In this document: positions 1 to 5,668 of the stretch, one piece after another
Layout of the letters: every line of letters starts with the position of its first letter
Position numbering within the stretch: position 1 is the first letter of the stretch
Assembly (NCBI GenBank): GCA_964576215.1
Contig: CAZNVM010000324.1
Location: forward strand, 1 to 6,809
DNA length: 6,809 nucleotides
Direction: 5' to 3'
Origin: JAVBSX01 sp964576215
GTDB lineage: Bacteria > Planctomycetota > Planctomycetia > Pirellulales > Thermoguttaceae
Notes under the pieces: generated by a model
Database searches by the model: none
What the model was told of the DNA's origin: nothing
The model's input: the letters and a program-made list of their open reading frames with translations, nothing else
Made by a program: the position numbers and the translations under genes

Positions 1-94
1 AGGATAGAGGATAGAGGATAGAGGATAGAGGATAGAGGATAGAGGATAGAGGATAGAGGATAGAGGATAGAGGATAGAGGATGGAGGATAGAGG
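1..94. repeat. Tandem heptanucleotide array, unit AGGATAG
   Basis: Thirteen consecutive 7-bp units of AGGATAG run from base 1 to 91, followed by a partial AGG. Unit 12 (78-84) carries the only substitution (AGGATGG). The array reaches the left edge of the window, so its full length is unknown. It encodes no sensible protein and has no spacers, so it is a simple-sequence tandem repeat. It ends about 170 bp before the start of the HTH-EIIA gene. Two other arrays with the same 7-bp period but different units occur in this window. Confidence 0.97.
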
Positions 95-134
95 TAATAA
101 AGAGAAATCGTTTTGTAACCAGAAAGAACCACAC

Positions 135-215
135 CCAATCAGAGCCGCGCACGGAGCAAGCGGTTTTCACGTTGCCACCAGGAGTACCGCTTACTGCGGG
201 CGCGGCTCTGATTGG
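135..215. repeat. Dispersed palindromic repeat, copy 1
   Basis: Two 30-bp arms (135-164 and 186-215) are inverted complements with three mismatches (157/193, 154/196, 151/199) around a 21-bp centre. The outermost 16 bp (135-150 and 200-215) pair perfectly. Bases 138-212 match 5579-5653 at 68 of 75 positions. The element is too small and GC-rich in its arms to encode a transposase, and looks like a REP/MITE-like non-autonomous repeat. It lies 50 bp upstream of the HTH-EIIA start codon, so its transcript could form a hairpin in that leader. Family membership is not recognised. Confidence 0.9.
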
Positions 216-265
216 CGTTGAACAGTATAGTAACGAGCCGCAAGCACTCCGATTTTTGTACTCTC

Positions 266-967
266 ATGGCACATTCCAACTTTGACATTCCGAAACTGGC
301 AAAATACCTGCACTTGTCCGAAAGAGAAGTCCAAAAACTTGCCGAGCGGGGCGATTTGCCGGGCCGTAAAATCCAGGGAGTCTGGGTCTTTTCCCAAGAG
401 GAGATTCACCATTGGTGGGAACAAAGGATCGGACTTTCCGATTCCCGGGAATTGGAAACCGTCGAAGGCGTTCTTGCCAAAAACGCCGTTGAAGAAGAGT
501 CGCCGGTTTTGCTGGCCCATTTGATTCCCGAAGGGGGAATTGAAATTCCGCTTGCGGCCAAGACGAAAGACTCCGTAATCCGTTCCATGTCGGCTCTTGC
601 AGCCAACACGGGCCTTCTTTGGGATGCGGATAAAATGGCCGACGCGCTCAAAAAGCGGGAAGACCTTCACCCGACGGCGTTGGACAACGGGGTCGCTCTT
701 TTGCATCCGAGACGACCGATCCCTTCGATTCTCGGTGAAACGTTCCTGCTGCTTGGTATTTCACCCCGGGGAATCCCGTTCGGCGGCGGATTCGGCAACC
801 TGACCGACATTTTTTTTCTTCTGTGCTCCACGGACGACCGGATTCATTTACGAATCCTTGCCCGACTCAGCCGCCTGTTGACGCTCCCCGGTTTTCTCGA
901 GGAACTCCGGACCAAAGACGCCGAGTCTGCCCGCCTTTGGATCGAAGAATCGGAAGAAAAGATTTGA
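266..967 (+). CDS. HTH (excisionase/MerR-like) DNA-binding domain fused to a PTS EIIA-type domain
   Basis: The predicted protein has 233 residues. Residues 5-55 read as an excisionase/MerR-type winged HTH: a first helix around DIPKLAKYLHLS, then EREVQKLAERGDLPGRKI, a wing with GVWVF and a following EEIHHWWE helix. Residues about 78-225 match the fructose/nitrogen-type EIIA fold (PtsN-like). H147 in NGVALLHPR sits at the phosphorylated histidine position, and H194 in DDRIHLRILARLSRLL fits the second conserved histidine. No EIIB, EIIC, HPr or EI gene is nearby, so a role as a PTS-phosphorylation-dependent regulator is more likely than sugar transport; that is inference. The ATG at 266 is preferred. 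An in-frame TTG at 212 would start inside the palindromic repeat and add 18 residues lacking family similarity. No Shine-Dalgarno is visible. Confidence 0.85.
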   Translation: MAHSNFDIPKLAKYLHLSEREVQKLAERGDLPGRKIQGVWVFSQEEIHHWWEQRIGLSDSRELETVEGVLAKNAVEEESPVLLAHLIPEGGIEIPLAAKTKDSVIRSMSALAANTGLLWDADKMADALKKREDLHPTALDNGVALLHPRRPIPSILGETFLLLGISPRGIPFGGGFGNLTDIFFLLCSTDDRIHLRILARLSRLLTLPGFLEELRTKDAESARLWIEESEEKI

Positions 968-973
968 TCGAGT

Positions 974-1005
974 GAAAAAGACGGCCGTTTCAGCCTTTCT
1001 TTTTC
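974..1005 (+). terminator. Possible terminator after the HTH-EIIA gene
   Basis: GAAAAAGA (974-981) is complementary to TCTTTTTC (998-1005), and an inner GGC/GCC pair can extend the stem with an internal bulge. It begins 7 bp after the stop codon at 965-967 and ends in a T-rich strand. The stem is almost all A-T, so stability is modest and the call is weak. Confidence 0.35.
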
Positions 1006-1035
1006 TCTTGAACAGTACAAGTAAGGCGGAAACGG

Positions 1036-1071
1036 AAAAACCGCAACCGCTCGGCAGGAGCGGTTGCGGTT
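1036..1071 (-). terminator. Intrinsic terminator of the DUF1598-like gene
   Basis: A perfect 14-bp inverted repeat (1039-1052 with 1058-1071) rich in G-C surrounds a 5-nt loop. Read on the minus strand it is followed by a T-run (complement of A1036-A1040) and begins about 15 nt past the stop codon at 1087. On the plus strand no T-run follows directly, so orientation is assigned to the minus gene, although partial bidirectional action against the convergent upstream gene is possible. Confidence 0.88.
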
Positions 1072-1086
1072 CCGATGGAGATTGTT

Positions 1087-2541
1087 TTAGTTCGACCAAA
1101 AACGATCGCCCTTCATCACAATAAGACCGGAGCGTTTGAAACTCAGCTCCTCGTTTAGCTGCGTTTTTTCGAGTTTCGTCCAGGGATTGACCTCCACGCC
1201 GCCGCAAGCGACAACCACCCCGCCGGTTTTTCTCTCGATAACACCGATACTCTGGACCTGTTTGGGAACGTCATACCGGGGAAGATCGACGGCGGACCGG
1301 TCCCAAAGCATCTTGAGTTCGCAGCCGGCACGTTTGGGAAGATTTTCCCTGTAGATCAACGCAACTGCAACGGATAACTCCATACAGTTTTTCAAATCGG
1401 CAAACACGGAATCTTTGCCGGCAAGATCATCATAACTCTTGGTCATATCCCTCGCATACTTTGCCGCCGTCGGTTGGGAAGTCCCCGTTGCAACGCGACC
1501 ACCCCGAACATCGATGTAATCGGATTCGGTCATCACTTTCACCTTCGACTGGCTCAAATCCCAAGTCAAGCGGTCAACGTCGTGAGAGATCGTCCCGTAT
1601 TCCGGCGTCAACCAAAAACGCGGACTCAGCGACGTGTTTGACCGCAAAGAAACACGGGAAACGTAGCTCGGAATCCCCTTGGGAGTACCGGGAAGGCCGA
1701 GTCCGATCTGCTTGAGCTTATAGTCGGCAGCCACCATCACTCGGGCAATACGGCAATCGCTCGGCAAACCGCTCAGGGTCACGTCGTTCATCCCGAACGC
1801 CTGTTCGAGTTCCCGACGAAACTCTTGGGCGTTGTCGGAACGCATATCGGTGTTTCGCTTCAATCGGGCAGCACGCACCAGTGCTTCCGGGGTCGGATCA
1901 ATGGAACAAGTCATCGCTTCAGGATGCGTGTTGCCATTCCAAAGTCGTACCAAGGTGATAAGGTCTTCGAGAAGGAGAATCGGTTTTCCGGTTTTGACCC
2001 CAACCAAACAACCAAATTGGTCGTATTTCCAACCTTCGGCAGGTCCGATCAGGAGAATATCGTTCTCTTCCGGAACAGCGACGACGTTCTGAATGGAGGT
2101 CAAACCGCCAAGATAGAGGGCTTCGTCCGGCAATTCGGTCCCTTCCTCGGAACTGCGGGCGATAAGCTCGTTTAGTCTTTTCAAGGAAACTTTCCGCAAC
2201 GCCGTCTGTTGAGTCAATTCGCCCGGAATCGCTTTGAGGTGCTGCTTCAACACTTCAGACCGATCCCGGAGCACTTGCGTCGGAACGTTGCTTAAAACCC
2301 CCTGCGCGTCAACCGCAACCCCGCCGATTGCCCGTTGGTAAATCGTGCCCGGAAAAAACTCTCCTGTTCGCAAACCACCCCCGGAACCGCCTCGTCCGGC
2401 AGTTTGTCCAGCTTGGTCTTCCGCAGCGTTAAGGCTTCCTTGAATCAAGAGCCCGAGTGATGCAACCAAAAGCATTATCAAGGCAGTTCGGGCGAAAATC
2501 GAATACCACCGGGAGTTACGCTGTGCGAATTTTTTATTCAT
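1087..2541 (-). CDS. Exported DUF1598-like protein (planctomycete-type)
   Basis: The 484-residue product begins with a basic N-terminus (MNKKFAQRNSRW) and a hydrophobic stretch at about residues 18-36, followed by SLNAA|EDQ, which is a plausible signal peptidase I site. A Gly-rich linker (49-57) follows. The segment SDCRIARVMVAADYKLKQIGLGL (261-283) and the RFWLTPEY...LTWDLSQSKVKVMTE stretch (308-339) resemble the DUF1598 family described from planctomycetes. The molecular function of that family is not known, and I see no catalytic motif. The ATG at 2541 is chosen because GAGGA lies 8 nt upstream and the signal peptide starts there; a longer frame opening at 2631 adds 30 residues that would bury the signal peptide. 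The gene is monocistronic, with its own terminator and a divergent neighbour. Export is well supported; family assignment is from memory of the motif. Confidence 0.85.
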   Translation of the reverse strand: MNKKFAQRNSRWYSIFARTALIMLLVASLGLLIQGSLNAAEDQAGQTAGRGGSGGGLRTGEFFPGTIYQRAIGGVAVDAQGVLSNVPTQVLRDRSEVLKQHLKAIPGELTQQTALRKVSLKRLNELIARSSEEGTELPDEALYLGGLTSIQNVVAVPEENDILLIGPAEGWKYDQFGCLVGVKTGKPILLLEDLITLVRLWNGNTHPEAMTCSIDPTPEALVRAARLKRNTDMRSDNAQEFRRELEQAFGMNDVTLSGLPSDCRIARVMVAADYKLKQIGLGLPGTPKGIPSYVSRVSLRSNTSLSPRFWLTPEYGTISHDVDRLTWDLSQSKVKVMTESDYIDVRGGRVATGTSQPTAAKYARDMTKSYDDLAGKDSVFADLKNCMELSVAVALIYRENLPKRAGCELKMLWDRSAVDLPRYDVPKQVQSIGVIERKTGGVVVACGGVEVNPWTKLEKTQLNEELSFKRSGLIVMKGDRFWSN

Positions 2542-2549
2542 AACCAAAA

Positions 2550-2554
2550 TCCTC
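2550..2554 (-). promoter_or_regulatory. Shine-Dalgarno of the DUF1598-like gene
   Basis: The minus strand reads GAGGA, then 8 nt, then ATG (2541-2539). This is the only well-spaced Shine-Dalgarno in the window, and it decides the start of this gene in favour of the internal ATG over the upstream one at 2631. Confidence 0.7.
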
Positions 2555-2567
2555 GTTGTTTTGAATG

Positions 2568-2589
2568 TCGGAGAATCGTACGACTCCGA
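2568..2589 (-). promoter_or_regulatory. Small hairpin in the 5' leader of the DUF1598-like gene
   Basis: TCGGAG (2568-2573) and CTCCGA (2584-2589) are perfect inverted complements around a 10-nt loop that itself contains the palindrome TCGTACGA. The hairpin lies about 14 nt upstream of the Shine-Dalgarno, within the likely untranslated leader. It could affect mRNA stability or be an operator. No known riboswitch or leader family is recognised, and the function is unassigned. Confidence 0.35.
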
Positions 2590-2631
2590 TTTTCTCGAAA
2601 AATGTGTTGTCTGTAAGGTACCTACCACCAT

Positions 2632-2827
2632 GGGAAACGCCCCGAAAACTCTCGAAAAGCAGACGTTCCTTGGAAAGAATAGCGAAATTTTAGACCCAAG
2701 GCAAGGGAAGTTTACCTTTTAAATCCAATTTTCGCAAAATTTTATTCTCAGATCGCTTGTTTTTGGAAAAAAAGGGAAGATTTCTCGCTACCAGGGCTTT
2801 TTCTCACGCAAAATTTTGGGAAAAATA
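2632..2827. other. AT-rich divergent intergenic region
   Basis: This stretch lies between the leader of the minus-strand DUF1598-like gene and the heptamer block before the plus-strand membrane synthase gene. It must hold promoters for one or both, but no -35/-10 pair stands out. An 11-bp direct repeat, CGCAAAATTTT, occurs at 2733-2743 and 2807-2817. No convincing ORF or RNA gene is seen. Confidence 0.5.
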
Positions 2828-2930
2828 GGGACAGATAGCAGACGGCAGGAGGCAGATAACAGAATCCTGCCGCCTGCCGCCTGCCGCCTGCCGCCTGCCG
2901 CCTGCCGCCTGCCGCCTGCCCCGCCTGCCA
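2828..2930. repeat. Heptanucleotide array CCTGCCG with a degenerate inverted flank
   Basis: Seven perfect CCTGCCG units run from 2866 to 2914, followed by an imperfect unit (2915-2923, about 2 bp longer) and CCTGCCA (2924-2930). The same 7-bp register extends leftwards to 2828 as degenerate units ending in CAG (GGGACAG, ATAGCAG, ACGGCAG, GAGGCAG, ATAACAG) and then AATCCTG. The left flank around 2843-2855 is the inverted complement of the right units with one mismatch, so a large hairpin is possible. The array ends 11 bp before the ATG of the next gene. Confidence 0.93.
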
Positions 2931-2941
2931 CTTATATTCCC

Positions 2942-4492
2942 ATGAAATCTAAAACGAAACAGCCCGGCGATTTGTTCCGGCTTTACATAACGTCCTTCCT
3001 CTGTGGCGCAATGGTCATGGTTTTGGAAATGACCGGTTCGCGTGTACTCGCTCCTTACCTCGGAACCTCTTTGATCGTTTGGACGAGCTTGATTGGAATC
3101 GTGCTCGCCAGCCTGAGCTTCGGATACTGGTACGGCGGAATTGTCGCTGACAAACACCCTGACGTGCCGCTTTTGGCAAAAATCATTCTCGGGGCCGGAT
3201 TGTTCATCGCCGTAATTGGCTTTTCCTACCCTTTTATTCTCGGTTCACTCACAGCGGGAAAAGCAAATCTTTACTCTTTATCGATTCTTTGTTCCATCGT
3301 TCTTTTCGCCGTACCGGCTGCTCTTTTGGGAATGGTTTCACCGTTCGTGGTCCGTTTGGCGGTCCAGGATGTCGGTTCCACCGGCACAATCGTCGGGCGG
3401 CTTTACGCACTTTCGTCCATCGGCAGCATTTTAGGGACGTTTTTGGGAGGCTTTATCCTGATTTCCCTCTTCAAGGTCGGCACGATTCTTTTTTTGATCG
3501 CCGCGATACTCGTTTTGGTCGCCCTGCTCGTTCAGGGACAAAAACCGGTCTTGCCCGACCGAAAAGTTGCGGCGATCCTGTTCGTCGTTTTTCTTGGCGG
3601 TGGGGGCACCTTCCAAATTTACGGAAATTCCCTGCTTCCGGTCGGGGACCATTGGGATACGCCATACAACCACATCCGCGTTTACGAGGAAAACCGGCAC
3701 GGACAAAAGCTGCGGTATCTCCAAACCGACCCGGGAACGACCTGCCAATCGTTTATATTCGTTGATCGTCCGAATGATCTGGTAAGTCGATATTGCGAAT
3801 ACAACGAGCTTGTGTTTCACTTCCACCCGAACGTGCAAAACATGCTCGTCATCGGCGGCGGAGGATACGGTCTTCCGAAACACGTTTTGACCACACGCCC
3901 AAACGTCAACGTTGACGTTGTCGAGATTGATCCCGGAATTACGAAGGTTGCCCGGCTGTTTTTCAGTTTAACCGACGAAATGCTCGCCAATCCGCGACTT
4001 CAAATGACTCACGAAGACGCCCGACGTTTTTTGCGCCGAATGAAGGACGAAATCGAAGCAGGACATCGGCCAAAATACGATTTTGTGTTCGGCGATGCGT
4101 TCAATTCCCATTACAATATTCCGTTTCATCTGACGACGCGGGAGTACATGGAAGAAGTGTCCGCCTGTTTATCGGACGACGGAATTTTTATGACGAACAT
4201 CATCGCATCGATTAACGGCGAGAAAAGTAAACTTTTCCAGGGATTTCACAGAGCACTGACGGAAGTTTTTCCCCAGGTCGAAGTGTTTCCCGTTTCCGAC
4301 TCCGGCAATGAAAAAGAGGTTCAAAACATTGTTTTGACGGGTTTCAAACGGCCTTACGACCTCAAAATCGACGAGCAAACGCCGGAAAAGATCGCTTTTC
4401 TGGTGAAACATCACAAAAAGGTCAAGGTTTCCCAATCGGTTCCGCCGCTTACCGATGCGTTTGCACCGGTCGAATGGTATGTTTTGCAGTAA
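2942..4492 (+). CDS. Membrane-anchored spermidine-synthase-like protein (polytopic N-terminus plus Rossmann methyltransferase-fold domain)
   Basis: The 516-residue protein has about seven hydrophobic segments in residues 12-230. The N-terminal signature LEMTGSRVLAPYLGTSLIVWTSLIG...GYWYGGIVADK is typical of fused MFS/spermidine synthase proteins of bacteria. The C-terminal half is a Rossmann domain: MLVIGGGGYG (301-310) for nucleotide binding, VVEID (326-330) with E328 in the usual SAM or decarboxylated-SAM ribose position, and GDAF (D385) followed by IPFHLTTREYMEEV. The DCTDP-type catalytic segment of classical SpeE is not seen, so polyamine synthesis is not assured and the substrate is unknown. 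The ATG at 2942 is chosen because the open frame upstream only reads through the heptamer repeat from a TTG at 2816. No Shine-Dalgarno is seen. A weak T-tract follows the gene at 4515-4520. Confidence 0.85.
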   Translation: MKSKTKQPGDLFRLYITSFLCGAMVMVLEMTGSRVLAPYLGTSLIVWTSLIGIVLASLSFGYWYGGIVADKHPDVPLLAKIILGAGLFIAVIGFSYPFILGSLTAGKANLYSLSILCSIVLFAVPAALLGMVSPFVVRLAVQDVGSTGTIVGRLYALSSIGSILGTFLGGFILISLFKVGTILFLIAAILVLVALLVQGQKPVLPDRKVAAILFVVFLGGGGTFQIYGNSLLPVGDHWDTPYNHIRVYEENRHGQKLRYLQTDPGTTCQSFIFVDRPNDLVSRYCEYNELVFHFHPNVQNMLVIGGGGYGLPKHVLTTRPNVNVDVVEIDPGITKVARLFFSLTDEMLANPRLQMTHEDARRFLRRMKDEIEAGHRPKYDFVFGDAFNSHYNIPFHLTTREYMEEVSACLSDDGIFMTNIIASINGEKSKLFQGFHRALTEVFPQVEVFPVSDSGNEKEVQNIVLTGFKRPYDLKIDEQTPEKIAFLVKHHKKVKVSQSVPPLTDAFAPVEWYVLQ

Positions 4493-4773
4493 ATTGGAGT
4501 CCGTCGACAAATCCTTTTTTCGGAAATAAACGACAGCTCCTACAACTTCCGTATTTTAACCTGTTTAACTTTTTTGCGAAAAATCACGGATAAAGTCTCA
4601 AAATAAATCCGAAAAAAGTACCAATAAAACGCTGCCACGTATTGCCTTTTGTTCACATTCCCTTTATCATCAAAGACAATCGGGAGGCGGGTTTTCCGCT
4701 GTCAATAGCATAGTACAACTGTTGTGGTATTTGTGTTCCCGAAATTTTCCTTTAAAACAATTATGGTGAAAAC
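4493..4773. other. AT-rich intergenic region without a gene
   Basis: No ORF with protein-like composition and no tRNA or rRNA is seen. It contains a perfect 11-bp inverted repeat (4514-4524 with 4608-4618) separated by 83 bp, a T-tract at 4515-4520 that may help terminate the upstream gene, and an 11-bp interrupted palindrome ACAAC-T-GTTGT at 4715-4725. The promoter for the lipoprotein gene should lie near the right end, but no strong -35/-10 pair is visible. Confidence 0.5.
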
Positions 4774-4923
4774 ATGAAAAAATGGATCGCTTTATCGCTC
4801 ATTGTCGCTTGCCTCGGTTGCTTTTCGCTCGGTTGCGGCGAAGCCAAAAAACCGGAAGCCCCGGCACAGCCCGTAAACGACGTTGTTACTCCAGACGGCG
4901 AAGCTCCCGCAAATGCGGAATAG
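4774..4923 (+). CDS. Small predicted lipoprotein (49 residues)
   Basis: The protein starts MKKWIALSLIVACLGCFSLGCGEAKK, with a Lys-rich N-terminus, a hydrophobic core and a Gly-Cys lipobox. C21 in SLGC is the best lipidation site; C16 in CLGC is an alternative. The mature peptide is only about 29 residues, Pro/Ala-rich and acidic (KKPEAPAQPVNDVVTPDGEAPANAE), with no fold recognised. Tiny Gly-Cys lipoproteins of this type are common in planctomycetes, with unknown function. A weak GGTG precedes the ATG by 6 nt. The stop lies 79 bp before the coaC start on the same strand, so co-transcription is possible. Because it is short, the call relies on the signal sequence. Confidence 0.75.
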   Translation: MKKWIALSLIVACLGCFSLGCGEAKKPEAPAQPVNDVVTPDGEAPANAE

Positions 4924-5002
4924 ATTCGTGCTCGTTTTTCAAACGCAAACCAAAAGGGAACCGGATTTTTCGTTCGGTTTCCTTCTTTTATCGAAATTTT
5001 CC

Positions 5003-5530
5003 ATGCACATTCTTCTTGGCATTACCGGTGGGATTGCCGCTTATAAGTCGGCGGATTTAGTCAGTCGTCTGGTTCAGGCGAATTACGAAGTTTCCGTGAT
5101 AATGACCCGGTCGGCAACGCAATTGGTCTGTCCGAAAACGTTTGAAGCACTTTCCGGTCGTCCGGTTCACTCGGAATTGTTTGTCGCAGAACGCGCTATC
5201 ACGCACATCCGTCTCAGCCAGGAGGCAAACCTGTTTTGTGTTGCGCCGGCAAGTGCGAATTTTTTGGCAAAAGCGGCGACGGGAATTGCCGACGACCTTT
5301 TAAGTACGATCTATCTTTCCTTTGTCGGACCGGTTCTTTTTGCTCCGGCCATGAATACCGCCATGTGGGAAAAAGCGGCGGTCCAACGAAACGTAAGGCA
5401 ACTGATGAAAGACGGCGTACGGTTTATCGGGCCGGAAACCGGACGGCTCAGTTGCGGCGAAGTCGGAGCCGGAAGAATGAGCGAACCGGAAGAAATTTTT
5501 AAACAAATCGTTAAAAAGTTAGAAGTGTAA
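5003..5530 (+). CDS. coaC: Phosphopantothenoylcysteine decarboxylase (stand-alone CoaC domain)
   Basis: This 175-residue flavoprotein decarboxylates 4'-phosphopantothenoylcysteine to 4'-phosphopantetheine in coenzyme A synthesis, using FMN. Visible signatures are the N-terminal GITGGIAAYKSADL (6-19), the catalytic histidine H68 in THIRLS, the FMN-region APASANFLAKAATGIADDLLSTI (81-103), the substrate-binding PAMN motif (115-118) and the active-site cysteine C151 in LSCGEVGAGRM. These correspond to the Dfp/CoaBC N-terminal domain. The protein ends right after this domain, so the CoaB ligase must be a separate gene, and none is in the window. The ATG at 5003 places the beta strand of the family at residue 2; the longer frame from 4883 overlaps the lipoprotein gene and adds unrelated residues. 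No Shine-Dalgarno is seen. Confidence 0.93.
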   Translation: MHILLGITGGIAAYKSADLVSRLVQANYEVSVIMTRSATQLVCPKTFEALSGRPVHSELFVAERAITHIRLSQEANLFCVAPASANFLAKAATGIADDLLSTIYLSFVGPVLFAPAMNTAMWEKAAVQRNVRQLMKDGVRFIGPETGRLSCGEVGAGRMSEPEEIFKQIVKKLEV

Positions 5531-5552
5531 ACTTGAACTCGTCAACGAACCT

Positions 5553-5588
5553 CGCACGGAATCAGAACCGCGCACGGAATCAGAGCCG
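5553..5588. repeat. Short tandem duplication of the palindrome arm (18-bp unit)
   Basis: An 18-bp unit, CGCACGGAATCAGARCCG, occurs at 5553-5570 and 5571-5588 with one difference (A versus G), and a third partial unit (CGCACGGA) starts at 5589. It duplicates part of the left arm of palindrome copy 2, giving that copy an extra 5' arm that copy 1 lacks. This suggests local slippage or recombination at the hairpin. Confidence 0.85.
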
Positions 5589-5653
5589 CGCACGGAGTAA
5601 GCGGTTTTCACGCTACCATCAGGGGCACCGCTTACTGCGTGCGCGGCTCTGAT
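5579..5653. repeat. Dispersed palindromic repeat, copy 2
   Basis: Two 27-bp arms (5579-5605 and 5627-5653) are inverted complements with one mismatch, a G-G opposition that is also present in copy 1. The 21-bp centre (5606-5626) differs from copy 1 by five transitions. Overall identity to 138-212 is 68 of 75. It sits between the convergent coaC and RNase HII-like genes, 48 bp after one stop and 15 bp after the other. It could therefore act as a bidirectional transcript end or 3' stabiliser, although no T-tract follows the stem. Confidence 0.92.
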
Positions 5654-5668
5654 GGGGTTATAAACTCA

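Noticed and set aside
1..94. CRISPR array
   Set aside because: The units are only 7 bp with no spacers, so this is a simple tandem repeat.
212..265. TTG-initiated N-terminal extension of the HTH-EIIA protein
   Set aside because: It starts within the right arm of the palindromic repeat and adds residues with no family similarity; the ATG at 266 begins right before the HTH domain.
191..706. Minus-strand open frame across the HTH-EIIA gene
   Set aside because: It overlaps a well-supported gene in another frame, starts outside it and has no recognisable motif, so it is a shadow frame.
218..1017. Shared decamer TTGAACAGTA at 218-227 and 1008-1017
   Set aside because: A single 10-bp match flanking one gene with no extension is too weak to call an attachment site or direct repeat; the gene between them does not look mobile.
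2542..2631. 30-residue upstream extension of the DUF1598-like protein
   Set aside because: It would place the signal peptide internally, and the internal ATG has a well-placed Shine-Dalgarno.
2816..2941. N-terminal extension of the membrane synthase through the heptamer repeat
   Set aside because: The residues are Arg/Pro/Ala-rich repeat translation with no similarity to the family; the ATG at 2942 gives the usual short cytoplasmic N-terminus before the first membrane segment.
2804..3157. Minus-strand open frame covering the CCTGCCG array
   Set aside because: Its sequence is largely translated repeat and the antisense of the membrane synthase gene.
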